A DNA stretch of 64,000 nt. Origin: Tubulanus polymorphus (Eukaryota > Nemertea > Palaeonemertea > Tubulaniformes > Tubulanidae). The translations under genes and the position numbers were made by a program. Where the stretch lies: contig NC_134028.1 of assembly GCF_964204645.1 (NCBI RefSeq), positions 14,621,263-14,685,262 on the forward strand, in the 5' to 3' direction. The notes under the pieces are model-generated. The model ran no database searches, was not told the origin of the DNA, and was given only the letters and a program-made list of their open reading frames with translations. This document shows positions 31,571 to 43,343 of the stretch, piece by piece. The stretch's first letter is position 1. Each line of letters starts with the position of its first letter.

Positions 31571-34107
31571 AACAATTGTTTTATTAATGAAACAACATGG
31601 TGGATGGTTGAAATCATTTTCGGCTTAAATTTATCGCGAGTTTCAGGACTTAAATGAATTTCACGAAACCATGATTTCTAAAATGAGTCAATTGATTAAT
31701 TCTATTCGTAAATTAATTCACGTTGGCTACATTTCCCGAAGATTTCGGGCTCAAATCAACGTGATATGGACAGAAATTGTAGGAATTTTCGCACAGAATT
31801 TTACTTCCGCGTTCAGTTGACGACTCGGATCGATGACAACGACAGCGGAGTTTATGTATTTTAAGGTGAGAATCCGTTAACCAGGGAATGTATTAAATGA
31901 TTTCTTTAATAATATGAGTATGGTAGCAAATGAGTACTCGGTGAAGCAATGATCATTGTTGGCTACTTACTTAATGCCTAGCTTTTCGGGGGGATGCGTG
32001 TAGAATAGATTTAGGCCTGGTTTACACTGAATGTGCACGACAATTTATTTTGATTACTTTCTTTCCAGCTATGTATTATTCGTGGAATGAACTGGTCACT
32101 ACGGTCTTCAATTCCTTTGTGGATTCTTGCAGGAATATTAAACCACAGTGCGCAAATGCTTGATTCAAATTAGGCTTTTTCGACATTGACAGCCAAAGAC
32201 GTAACTTAACACTCTAACTGAAGCGCAACTGTCTCATATGCGGTAAGTACTTGACGTATTGCGTAATTGTTTTTTTTTGTAATGCAATATTTGGATAAGT
32301 AATCAGTCGTGCTAACGTACATGCAGAATTGGTTTCATTGTTATTATGGGATGATAATTCATGGGCGTCACGAGTCCTGTGACATACCCTTGATATGAAG
32401 CTTTTTTTAATGTTAATCATAGACTTGTTTTGGAGTAAACTGAATAGAATAAAATACCAATGCCACGTGGCTTGGTGTCTATGCTCTACGAGACTGTAGT
32501 AATAGATTTTCACAACAAACTCATGATTTAAATTAGTCTCCTAAGATATCTATATTTTATTTCGCTCCTTAACTAAGTAATTCTTACATTTGATTGCTTA
32601 ATTACAGATGGAAAGAGGTCAGATGGCATGAAAATCGACTGAGGCTGACTAATTGGCGCGAGTAACCAAAATGCTTCAATCATCAGGGGTAGACAAATTA
32701 GCCGAAGATGAATGAAAACTTCACCTAGATGATCATCAGTTGATTTTGCTGTAATTATTTGCCTGGATATATCCTTCATTTCAAAATCTGTCTCCAGTAG
32801 AATTTCTTTCGATAAAATAAAAATTTATTTGACTAATTTTTATGTATTGAAGATTGAATTTGAATTGATCTTAAAACCAGAGAAAGCATTCAGAAATTTA
32901 GAAAATCCTTGACTCATAATCAAATTCTGTGAAGTCAGTTAAGGTCTTTTTGCTCGAATCAAGCCGAGGGCTCAGGTGGCTAAAACTCAATTCCTCACTG
33001 TCTTATAATGCCCAGTACGACAGAGTTTACACACTGAAACACGTTGGGCTGTGTAAGTGTAATTTGGATAAGTCCACAATATAATGACCGCCCTGCCCCG
33101 CTGCAACAGACGTCAACAAGTTAGACTGTATTGCTTCGATGACAAACTGACTCCTACGCAAGATGACCATCCAAATCAAATGTTAATTAAGAAAACAACA
33201 AAACTAGTTGCGTTGATCGACAAAAATAAAACCAATAGTTTATTACAATACTTCAATTTCAAAATAAGGATAGGAAAAAAGTGAACAATAAGTGTGTTTG
33301 CCATGCGTCTTTAAATATTTCCCAAGAATATTTCTTTTTCTGGCCACCAACTGCCTCGACGTCAGACTTTTTCGAGATGATTTCGCTAAAAATACGAAAC
33401 AAGACAAAATTGATGGATGGGAATCATACATTCACTTTTACTGCGAACATTGGAATGAGCTAAAGCAATTTTCTAGGAGGAAACATTGAGTCAAATGATG
33501 TTTCAAAATCTGGACGGGAAAAGTTTTACTGAATTTTATGGCTAATGGCAAATACATGTTTATATTGATAAGGTAAATATCTGTATAAAAGGTTGAATAG
33601 CAACTTGAATTGAAGGATTAATGATTTCTTATTCTAAAAGACGAGTGAGCCATACTTACTAGATTGGTCATGTGAATCAACATCAAATTTAGAACTATCA
33701 TCCATTTTTAGTTTTCAATCAAAGACAAATCTATGAAATAAAGTACATATTTTTCTGATAACAACGTGGAATAAATTAAAATAAATCTGAGGAATTCACC
33801 AAATTTCTGTATCGAACCCCTAATATATAACCCATAGATTGATACTTACTTACGACAAATTGACGAAGAAACTTCATTTGACAGTATACAAACTCGCAGA
33901 CAAACTCCCAAAATGAATCATGTCCTATTCATGATAAACACCTAGAATCAAACAAAATACAACTAAAAAATTCACAATACAGATTTCGGTTTCGTATCCT
34001 TCAAATAGCTGTTTACTTACATGAAACGAATTTTCAAACTACTTTTACCGACAGCATACCAACTCGCTGAAAAACCCCCAAAATGAACCGTGTCATGATA
34101 AACATCT
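31571..34107. other. gene-free region
   Basis: No coding region recognised. Frames of about 60-99 codons on both strands (32214-32513, 32573-32779, 33243-33489) overlap each other antisense and have no motifs. A mildly repeated pattern (GACAGTATACAAACTCGCAGACAAACTCCCAAAATGAA near 33880 and again near 34050, quoted in part) suggests about 170-bp local duplication. Confidence 0.5.
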
Positions 34108-34302
34108 GGGGCCGGTTGCTCAAAGGTTGTTTATGTCTTAAACAGTCGTTAAATTGCTAAACGAGTCGTTAAAAATTAAACAGTCGTTATTTCCGGTTGC
34201 TCAAAGATTTAACGGTCGGTTAAATCACTTATACGACCGTTATAGTTAAACGGTCCAAGGTAGGTTGTTTATCTCACCTAACGACACGTTAAATCAACAA
34301 AA

Positions 34303-37071
34303 ATGGCCGACGACATAGGTTGCTTTCTTCCAAATTTTCAAAATGAAAGACATTTTAGACATAATTTCCACAGGGGCTCGTTACGATAGCTGGGGGTCCA
34401 AAATCAAAGATTTGACCCAGTATCCTAGGTACCACCTATAAAAAAAGAAAATGGAGCTAACATTTTGACATACAAGAATTGACCTTCTCATTTCAACCCC
34501 TCATAACTTCGTAACCGATCGACCGATTTACACGAAATTAGATTCGTTTCATTCCCAAGAGGTGACTTTTTCGTTTGAGACCTTCCCCGATGAAATCGGA
34601 CCGGAGACGCCCGAGAAATCACGACTCAAATCCGAAAAAAACGGGTCAAAATATCCAAAGCCGGAATTACTAGGACGGCTTGAAGTGCTCAATTTCCGAC
34701 GAAAAACGATGATTTGACGCGGTTCCCGGACGTTAATCTTCACATATCATACATCGCTGGAAAGCTTATGAACTGACCTTATTGAAAGACGCGTTTATTT
34801 GATAATCCGTTCCGATACCCGCGACTGGCGAGCTGATAATCCAGATTGATGCGATAAATACGATTTCCAAGTGTATTCCGGCCGCCATTAACTGCGTGAC
34901 GTCATGAGAAATCCCAGCATGCAACGCTAGATAATTGACATATTCAGTCGACCAATCACGTATCGCGATTTTATCAGTCCTCAGAGCCCGTGACGTCACA
35001 CCCTCAATGGCGGTTCAGTGACGCTTAAAGTGCGTATTTATCGGTTCGGTGCGTATTATCACCTCGCTTGTCGCCGGTTTCGGAACGGATTATCAAATAA
35101 ACGCATTTTTCAATAAGGTCAGTTCATAAGCTTTCCAGCGATGTATGATATGTGAAGATTAACGTCCGGGAACCGCGTCAACTCATCGTTTTTCGTCGGG
35201 AATCGACTACTCCGAGACGTCCTAGTAATTCCGGCTTTGGCTATTTTGACTCGTTTTTTCGGATTTGAGTCGTGATTTCTCGGGTGTCTCTTATCCGATT
35301 TTGTCGCGGAAAGTCTCAAACGAAAAAGTAACCTCTTAGGAATGAAACAAAACCAATTTCGAGCGAATCGGTCGATGGGTTACGAAGTTATGAGCGATTG
35401 AAATGAGAAGGTCAATTCTAGTATGTCAAAATGTTAGCTCCCTTTTCTTTTTTTTATAGGTGGTACCTAGGATACTGGGTCAAATCTTTGATTTTGGACC
35501 CCCAGCTATCGTAACGAGCCCCTGTGATAATTTCGAGCAATATGGGGAATTCACTGATGATCAATTGCGGCAAAGATTCAGATTTGGTCGGCATGGTCTG
35601 GAATTCATCAAAAACCTAGTCGGAGACGATATGAACAGGGCAACTCACCGTAATCATTCAATTAGTGTTTCAAACCAGATTCTGATAGGACTCCGATTTC
35701 TCGCCTGCGGTTCATTCTTGGAAGTGGTTGGTGATGGTTTTGGTGTGCATAAGAGTACAGTTTCACGTATTGTACAGCGGTTCGTTAATAGTATTTGCGA
35801 ACACGCCGATGAATTCATTAAATGGCCGGCAGTCGACGATTTGAATGACCTGAAGAGAGGCTTTTTTGATCTGGCCGGATTTCCGAACGTTGTTGGTGCC
35901 GTCGACTGTACGCACATTCGCATTCAGGCTCCAACAGAAAATGAGCCAGCTTTCGTCAACAGAAAGAGCTTTCATAGCATCAATGTTCAGGCAATATGTG
36001 ATCACAAAGGTAAAATATTATTCCCAGTTAATGTTTTGTTTCTCCCGTAATTTATATATTTCCGGGTACTTGCGACTAGATGCAGCAAGCGACAGTTTTA
36101 TCTCAGTCTTAGCATTACAGTAGAAGGCGCTACTATACAGTCCCTAATCTTCCCCGCTTCAATACTGGTTCGAATCCCAAGATAGGTCTACCATCATGAA
36201 GCATACCCTACTTATGTTTGTGTCAAACTTTACCCTCAGTGATTATACGTAAAAAATGTCTATTAGTAGGCCTATTGATCACGCTGTTTTTCTTCTTTCT
36301 TGCAAGATTTACCAACATCATTGCAAAATGGCCTGGATCGACTCATGATAGTCATATATTCCGATCATCTCCAATCAGCAGGTATGAATGTCTCCGTCTC
36401 ACTTGAACTATGTGTTCGCCCTCCCTTGTTTCTGTAATTTATGAACTATAAAAATAACCTTTTCACAGAAATCAAATCTTGCATATTCTAAAGTGTTACG
36501 TTATTGGAAAAACCAGAAGGAAAATAATTTTCCCATGAGTCGAAATCTAAGAAAAAGTCCATTTGACTGAGAATTGCTATCAATCATTGGAATCTTTTCT
36601 TATTGAAGCTTAGAACCATTCACCATCTATAACTCACAACTTGATTTAGGGATGGCTGATTTTTTCTTTCCTAGATATTTGGAAGCACATCCAGAATATG
36701 ATGGCTTCATTTTAGGAGATAGTGGATATGCGTGCCGGAGGTTTCTGCTTACTCCGTTTTTACATCCGCACTCAAGGGCAGAGAGAAGGTACAACGGCTC
36801 TCATAAAAGTACCAGAAGCATCATCGAAAGGGCTTTTGGAATCTTTAAACGCCGATTCCACATTCTACACGGAGAGATTAGAATGATACCCGGACGTGTC
36901 TGTAAGATCGTTTTGTGCTGTGCCATACTACACAACATAGCTATACAGTTGAATGAACCAGAGCCCGCAGATTTCGTCGACGAAATGGAGTTTGATGACG
37001 TCTTTGCACCACCAAATGTTGATGGCGTGGCATTCAGAGCCAGATTTGCGGCCAGGCATTTCAATGACTAA
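34303..37071 (+). pseudogene. Harbinger (HARBI1-like) transposase, split by a MITE
   Basis: Exon 1 starts ATG at 34303 (22 codons to 34368), is interrupted by the MITE, and resumes in frame at 35535 to 36009 (AG^GTAAAA donor). It carries FRFGRHGLEFIKNLV, the helix-turn-helix GVHKSTVSRIVQRF, and the first catalytic Asp in GAVDCTHIRIQAP. Exon 2 (about 36306-36381) gives [15 protein letters not shown]; its acceptor lacks a correctly phased AG (AA-G at 36304-36306), a likely point mutation. Exon 3 (36675-37071, acceptor TTTCTTTCCTAG) gives the second Asp in [11 protein letters not shown], the catalytic Glu in [17 protein letters not shown], and a CAILHNIA helix. All three catalytic acids are present. 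Apart from the insertion and the acceptor change, the protein looks undamaged. Confidence 0.87.
34369..35526. mobile_element. fold-back hAT-type MITE inserted in the Harbinger transposase
   Basis: An 1158-bp non-coding palindromic element. TIR CACAGGGGCTCGTTACGATA at the left and its complement at the right, and the inverted arms extend about 460 bases each (34369-34830 and 35065-35526) around a roughly 230-base spacer. It is flanked by a perfect 8-bp target duplication ATAATTTC (34361-34368 and 35527-35534). An 8-bp duplication and a CA-GGGG terminus are hallmarks of hAT elements. Arms remain highly similar, so the insertion is relatively young. Confidence 0.9.
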
Positions 37072-37170
37072 AATCAATCTAATCATGGGAACAATCTTTA
37101 ATAAAATTGAAGAAAACATTAAATCATACGTTGTATTGGATAATTATAAACATGAAACGGAATCTTTAAA

Positions 37171-38366
37171 TTATTCTTCTAATTTTCTAATTTCCAGAAG
37201 TAATTTTTGTTTTTGGAGTTCTGCCACTTCTTTCTGGACAATCAGCAACTCGCACTGAAGCTGCAATCGGTCATCAGTGGTAAACTTCCTCCGTTTTGGC
37301 AGTTTTGCTACTACTGACTCCGGCAGCGTAGGTGTCAGCTTCTCTTGCTCCTCTGTAACTTTCGGCTCTGGTTCCGAATTTCTGTAAATCAGCGATTGTA
37401 ATTTTGTAATTCATAAGCATCTGAAAATGAGAAATCAACCCAATGAGTAAGATGAGGTAATAAAAAGCTGATTGACATAGAATTGAATTGGACCGAGCCA
37501 AATTCCAAATCCGTAACCGCAATTTAGGTACACCCTTCACTAGTAGTTTGAGTTCTTCTTGAACTTTACTGTACATGACTGTCATGTTGCCTAAGTTAAC
37601 AGTTATAATGGCCGGAATCTAGCATTGATTTTCATATCAGACATTGAGAAAGTATGTAAAGGTAAGCATTTAAACAATCAGTAAGTCCAGAGGGCTTTAA
37701 TTAGCTCTTATAGGCCTATGACATGTGCGAACTAAATCACAGTCACTAGAAGCCGGTCTGAAGATCGTTGGCTAGAAACCAAAACAAAGGCAGACGATTG
37801 AAAATATGTTACCAAATTAGACCCAAAAATCATTAAAAGCCCTTTTAATAGTATTTGAATAAAATGATACACGATAGATTAACTCACCAATAGTTGCTAA
37901 ATCGCTCAAAAAGGTAGTTTGCACACCACCTTCTATTCCAAAAAAAGGATGGATTTCCTCGCTCTTGGATGGCAATAATCTCGTTGATAACTGGTGCCGG
38001 CTGAGTAGGTGCAGGTCCTCCTCCAGTTTTCCGGCTCTCCCGCTGATAGCCTCCTACTGTGGCATTTACAGTTACACAAAGCTGCCGCCACTTTTCCTTT
38101 ACAGCAGCAGGTGTCCTCTCACAAATTCAAAGAGAACTCACTGACTTACTTATCTCCACCCACTTATCATGTTTTTTTTTCCGATTTGTAACACTGTTTG
38201 TGAAGCTGCTGGTCAATAAATCGTAGTTTTCTCTCACTAGGCTAGTTAACAGATCGATTTCTTTTACACCGAAGTTAGTTTTATTTCTACTGTTTTGTTG
38301 AGCAGGTTTAACTGACACAGATTCCATGTTTGCAGCCATTTTCATTTTGAAAATGAGGCTAAACAC
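37171..38366 (-). CDS. Harbinger Myb/SANT-like (MADF-type) DNA-binding protein
   Basis: Second gene of the Harbinger element, convergent with the transposase; such proteins bind the transposon ends and help import the transposase. Exon 1 (38366 to about 38147): TNFGVKEIDLLTSLVRENYD and NRKKKHDKWVEI, the tryptophan-bearing Myb-like helices. Exon 2 (about 38111-37888): VKEKWRQLCVTVNATVGGYQ, then a Gly/Pro linker; GTGAGT donor. Exon 3 (37381-37171): a basic KLPKRRKF nuclear-localisation-like segment followed by a Leu/Gln/Glu coiled coil ending in LEIRKLEE. The start codon is ambiguous among several in-frame ATGs at 38366-38327. The tiny intron between exons 1 and 2 is inferred. Confidence 0.78.
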
Positions 38367-38557
38367 TGTTTAGGACTTAACTACTAGTTAAAAAAAAGAT
38401 AACGACTCGTTAGTTAACCAAAGGCTTAAACAGTCTTTGAGCAACTGATCTATACAGTCGTTAAACGAGTGTTTAAGTAACGACTCGTTAGGGATTTTAA
38501 CCAGTCGTTAGTCTTAACGACTGGTTAAAATTAAACAACCTTTGAGCAACCGGCCCC

Positions 38558-40635
38558 GTAATAAAGCTACAAAATGTCGGTTTCGAATCCCTCAAATAGC
38601 TTTACACAAAAGATGGATTATCAAACAACTATGAACTCCTACAATGCCACATGCCAATAATCTACAGTGAAAACCTGGAATTAAATGAAATAAATCTTAG
38701 AATTCCGATTTGAACCCAACGTAGGCCCTCTCTCTACTTGTAAGCCTAAGATCTTGAAATAGGATAAATAATGTTATGATGAAAGAGGCATAATGGTTCG
38801 GAAAAAATTGAATTCAATATGGCTCTCGGCCCGGCAAAGTTTGCTTTTGAAATATCCTTTTGATTAGGCCTAGTTACACATTTTAAAAGCAAATGACATT
38901 TTGCATCAAACTAAAAGCGGCTTTTTTTGAGAAAAAGATTCCTTTGAGTCGTAAAATTTATAGCCTAGAACCAATGTCTTTGTCAAAGCGTGATGCACAA
39001 TTTTGACTGGGTCTTTTTTCCACGTGGTAATGGACAGAAAATTTGAATAGGCCTAAATAATAGAATAATCTTTCTTAGGTTTCATGATAAAGATGCAGCA
39101 TTAACTTAGATTAATGCTTATCTTTTACAATTAGGCTTATATTTCAAAGGAAAACGCCCAAAGTTGGTCGAACAGGGGTAGAGGGGCTGTGTGCTGAAAC
39201 AGAGATAAAAATGCACGGGAACGAGTTTGTCGAGTGGAGCTTATTATTCCATCAGGGATAGTGTACTATGGTCATGTTATATATCGAAAGGTTCCTTATT
39301 AGTTCCGCTGCATCGTTTAAAACAAATTGAGATAGGTTTCCTTGTATTTTTTTTACATATTACATCACTTACAACGATAAACGTCCGTCGCCGACTGAAA
39401 AATTCGGAATGACAAAAACTTCCGCATTGAGAGCCCCATCGCACCAATTCAAATTCAATTATATGGATCGGAAATCCTCCAGCGATGCACTCTATGATCT
39501 TTAGAACCTGTCTCTGCTGACTGATATTTCTATAAGGTCTGAGAATAAGCGACACTCGATGCTAGTGTTTAAGGCCCGTAAACACGAGTTCTCAGCGCGA
39601 AGGGGCGGGGCGCAGCGTCACGTGGTCCCGCTCTGCGAATAAGCGTCCGGGCACCGGTACCCGCTCGCTAGATTTTCAAAGAAATGAGTGCACGCAAACA
39701 GCCGTGACCACTTGTTAGTGACGTCACCAGGACGGATGCTCCGAGAATCGCCAAATCACAGGTTACTGTGAATAAATGGGATTCGACCATTAAAAAGTTC
39801 AAAATGTACTTTCTTGTTTTGTAAAACAAGTTTATTCATGTTGTTATATAAAGCATTTTGTTTGAAACATTCTTTAATAATGTTTGTTGAGTTTAAAGCC
39901 AATTGTCGTTGTGTAATTCCATACTGGTCACTGACATCAAAGTTTTAGTTTTTGTTCACATATTTCGACTTATAAATATCCAACTTGTATGTTCTATCTT
40001 TAAATACAGGCCATGTGATTAATTGCGTATCACTCCATTAGTTTAAAAAGAGAGCACATATTTCGATATTGTAAAATAATTAACTACATTTTTTCGGTCA
40101 CACGTTGATTTTTACCCATCACTTATAAAATTCAAATTAACGTGATGTATTCTGTAAGCTATGTAAGCTTGTTCTTAAAAATACACTGTGCATTTTCAAT
40201 TTGTACTGACCATAATAGTTTATTTTTCATAAATAAAATTCATATTTTAATTGAATAATTTCAAAATCTTTTCTATGCCCTCTGCAACGGAAAGTTACCA
40301 AGGACTATTACATATTCAGATGCACGTTGATAATTGATTTCAATCGTCCCTTCGAATAATTCTATGAACATTATTTCGGAAAATGCAGGTGGCGCACAAT
40401 CATAATACATACAACTCATCAAGCTGACGAGTCGTTTCCGTAACCAATGTTACAGACGGGTAAACAATCTACTCGACTCCACAGACAACTAAACGACCCG
40501 AGTAACCCCCAATTTGACTATAACTATAAGTTATGTTATGTTAAACCGTATTGGTGTGACTTGACACATCAAATGCGTATCCCGCATTGATATATTTCTA
40601 TTATCCACTTTTCAAATTATGAATAGCACGCCTGC
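38558..40635. other. gene-free region
   Basis: No coding region recognised. A GC-rich patch at 39600-39665 (GGGGCGGGGCGCAGCG) stands out against AT-rich surroundings but has no associated gene. The frame on the minus strand at 39277-39555 has no motif. Confidence 0.45.
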
Positions 40636-41494
40636 TCAGAAAACCCGTTATCGCTGCTTTGCAGCTATATTTATTATCATTATTTTTTTCCACACTTTCT
40701 GTCAAAAGTACACAGGGTTTTTTACTTTACCGCTTTTGCCGATACAATCCGTCTGATATCATTCAGCTCACTTCGATCTACAAATACTCCGTGCGTATTT
40801 TGAAGAATCAACGTTACAAAAGCAATGTCGGGCCGTAAACATCGAAAATTGAGCCCCATTCAAAGAGCCGACATGTTTTTCTAGGTCGTCTTTCCGAAAT
40901 CTACCGCACGTTTCTTGCCACGTCGATTATCAATTCAAGTATAAATTAACAAATTTATTACCCAAAGATTGCACATTCTGTCGCGGTTTTTAAAAACTAA
41001 TTTTAACAATAGCACATTTTCCTCATCAAATCATATTATCGATACACAGGAAATTTACTACTTTATTTTTTAAAAGCACTGTCGAGCCGTAAACGTGTGT
41101 CGCTACATCGTCGTTCCGGGGATCAGCTGCGAGTTTCTCCTCATCATGAGAATCAAATCGAGTACAAATTAATTTATTACTACCAGTGATTTGGCAGCGG
41201 GTTTCAAGGAGTTAGTTTTACAATACCTATTTTTCTTTACCAAATTAACCGTGTATTTACTAAGGTAAATCTTTTGTGTACCGGGGAGTAGTAGGCCTAA
41301 AATAAACACGCCGAAGAGATATAGCGGAGAAAAGCTGTTGTGTCGACGAGGTATCAAAATAAAAGAGTATATTACTTTATTCGGCCGCGGGCTTCAACCT
41401 CTACATCAATAACATCAATACTCTATATTTCCTACAGCACATACCGATCATTGTCAAACGCACGAGGTATTTATTAAATACAAGTATATAACAC
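40636..41494 (+). repeat. left arm of about 0.86-kb inverted repeat
   Basis: Begins CAGAAAACCCGTTATCGCTG and runs to AACACAC at 41494. It is the reverse complement of 59395-60280 with moderate divergence; shared landmarks are ACATCGAAAATT.AGCCCCATTC, GTTCCGGGGATCAGCTGCGA, CATCATGAGAATCAAATCGA and CAATACTCTATATTTCCTAC. Two internal sub-repeats about 250 bases apart each carry GCCGTAAAC...CGACAGTGCTTTT on the reverse strand. No coding content. Confidence 0.8.
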
Positions 41495-41619
41495 ACCATT
41501 ATTTACCCATATTCCCAATTACTCCCAATAATATTCATATATATGAATGACATATAAATGAATAAGATATATAAATGAATAACTTCTAAAATCAGTTTTA
41601 ATAAAATGTTATTAAAATT

Positions 41620-41970
41620 GTGAGCAAACAAGTACACAGTGAGAACAACAAATCATTTCTAGATAGAATAAAAGATACTACAAATGTCAAATCAGTAGAT
41701 TATAAATTTAAGAAGTTAAATGAGTTAACAATTCATAAGAAATATCTTATTACAAATATTGATACAGTTAATAATAGATATGGAGATAAATTAGTTATTC
41801 ACTTAGAATATGAAGGGTTAAAAGGAAATAAATATAAATTCAGAACATATTTACCAGATAGATTTCATAGATTATCAAGTGAAGATTTAAAAGAATTATG
41901 TTTAGGTGATTTCTATTTCATATATAAAGGTAAGAATGAAAAAGGACACCATGATATAGATTTCGAATAA
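41620..41970 (+). CDS. Polinton small conserved gene (possible OB-fold/ssDNA-binding), block D copy
   Basis: 116 codons closely matching the copies at 13490-13843 and 28382-28735. The initiating ATG of the other copies is altered here (frame opens at GTG 41620), so the copy is probably not expressed. Otherwise the frame is intact to the IDFE end. The upstream AT-rich leader retains the ATTCATATATATGAAT palindrome found before the block B copy. Confidence 0.7.
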   Translation: MSKQVHSENNKSFLDRIKDTTNVKSVDYKFKKLNELTIHKKYLITNIDTVNNRYGDKLVIHLEYEGLKGNKYKFRTYLPDRFHRLSSEDLKELCLGDFYFIYKGKNEKGHHDIDFE

Positions 41971-41984
41971 AATATGTAAAATAA

Positions 41985-42726
41985 ATGGAAGAATTAAAAG
42001 AATATAGAATACTTGTTGATTCTAGAAGACTTACAAATTACAAATCTCATAATTTACTAGTGCAATTAGATAGGGAATTTAAGAATTGTGTAGATTGTAG
42101 TTCATGTAATTCTTTTTATAATTTATCGGATAAAAGTCTTGATCATAATTCTTCTATGATTCACGTTAGGAGAAATAATAAATGGTATCATCTATTTTTA
42201 AGACCAGGATTATATAATTTAGAGACTTTAGCGCAAGAAATTAATAGAAAAGCTAAAACAAAAATGAGCGCAGCTGCTGGATTTGGAATTAGATTTTTTT
42301 AAAGTGATAATAATAATAAATTAAGAACAAAGTTAGGTAATGAAGAACCGCATACATTTATAGTGAGAAAACCATTAGCTAAACTGTTAGGAATTACACC
42401 AAATAAACTTTATTCAAATGTTGATTCTACACCAAATATAATGCCTTTTACACATTTTATATTCATTGCAATTTAACTGATCCTACAAAAACATTTGAAG
42501 CAACTAAAGATACAATTTGTAATTCTAGAATATTAGATATTTTACCATTAAAAAATGTAAACAATTTGGAACTCAAATAAATTATAATTTAGCTGAATGT
42601 GATTTCAAACCATGCATTCCACATTTTAATAGTTTTAAATTAGAAATAAGAAATCATAATGGATACTTAATTGATTTAAATAATTTTCCTGTAATTTATG
42701 AATTAGTTATAAGATGTAAAGAATAA
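41985..42726 (+). pseudogene. Polinton capsid-like (minor capsid/penton candidate) gene, block D
   Basis: Opens EELKEYRILVDSRRLTNYKS, carries KWYHLFLRPGLYNLETLAQE, stops at 42300-42302. It continues in other frames as KPLAKLLGITPNK, then the conserved CDFKPCIPHFNSF and NHNGYLIDLNNFPVIYELVI end. At least three shifts or stops (42300, about 42465, about 42560). It lacks the 1.24-kb insertion of block C and so shows the uninterrupted site. Confidence 0.68.
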
Positions 42727-42743
42727 TTTTTTTCACTATATAA

Positions 42744-43096
42744 ATGAATATAACTGTTGGACCGAGTACATGTTTTGGATTTGATTTTAAACGTGAGAAA
42801 GAAATGAAATTTAACATTAATGATGTAATAACTCATATCAAAAATATTAAATTTTTTAATGAAACAACATTTGACTATGAAACAACAATAAGTAAGAAAC
42901 TTTAAATGTAGAAAAGATTACTGATTTAATGAGGGAGTCTTTAAGATTTTATGAACTAGAAGATTTTATTATTGATGATATTGAAAAAATAATAACTGAA
43001 ATATATGAAAATGAAACTAATAATATTATAAATGTTGAAATAATTATAAATAAGATAACTAAATATTTTGAAGATAGTAATTTTTTTTCTAAATAA
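42744..43096 (+). pseudogene. Polinton gene of unknown function, block D
   Basis: Homologue of 30768-31124: NITVGPSTCFGFDFKREKEM start, frameshift near 42892, then YELEDFIIDDIEKIITEIYE and a Lys/Phe end. The stop codon TAA (43094-43096) directly abuts the ATG of the next gene. Confidence 0.58.
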
Positions 43097-43342
43097 ATGG
43101 CGGATCAGAAGTGGATAATAAATGGATTATATAATGGCGCCTCACTATCAGTTGGAACTGTTGGTTGTACAATGGTATTAAAAAATGTATTTTGAATGGG
43201 AAGTATTAATGTTGATAGATTTGATATCAATGATATCTTAAAATTAACATTAGCAGTTACTTTATCTAATTTAACTATTGATTATTTAGAAAAACAAAAA
43301 TATATTCCTCCTATAAAAATGCGTAATTTTTTTACTAAATAA
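43097..43342 (+). pseudogene. Polinton small membrane protein 1, block D
   Basis: ADQKWIINGLYNGASLSVGT then a TGA at 43192-43194, then INVDRFDINDILKLTLAVTL and YLEKQKYIPPI. The stop used in block C is replaced by AAA, so the frame would run about 8 codons further. Hydrophobic N-terminal segment. Confidence 0.58.
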
Positions 43343-43343
43343 A

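Larger units (their letters stand above)
34108..38557. mobile_element. PIF/Harbinger DNA transposon, near complete, two genes
   Basis: Bounded by terminal inverted repeats GGGGCCGGTTGCTCAAAGGT (34108) and its complement ending at 38557. Subterminal repeats of AACGACTCGTTA/AAACAGTCGTTA type lie on both sides (34140-34260 and 38395-38530). Inside are a plus-strand DDE transposase and a convergent minus-strand Myb-like protein gene, the standard Harbinger pair. A clear 3-bp target duplication is not seen. The transposase is interrupted by a fold-back MITE (34369-35526). An internal SINE-like B box GGTTCGAATCCC lies at 36168-36179 in the first intron. Confidence 0.88.

Noticed and set aside
34549-35319. 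Minus-strand frames of about 65-77 codons
   Set aside because: Mirror-image translations of the two arms of the fold-back MITE.
35654-37119. Minus-strand frames opposite the Harbinger transposase
   Set aside because: Antisense shadows of the transposase exons.
39600-39665. CpG-island-like promoter
   Set aside because: Only about 65 bases of GC-rich sequence with no gene or exon on either side.
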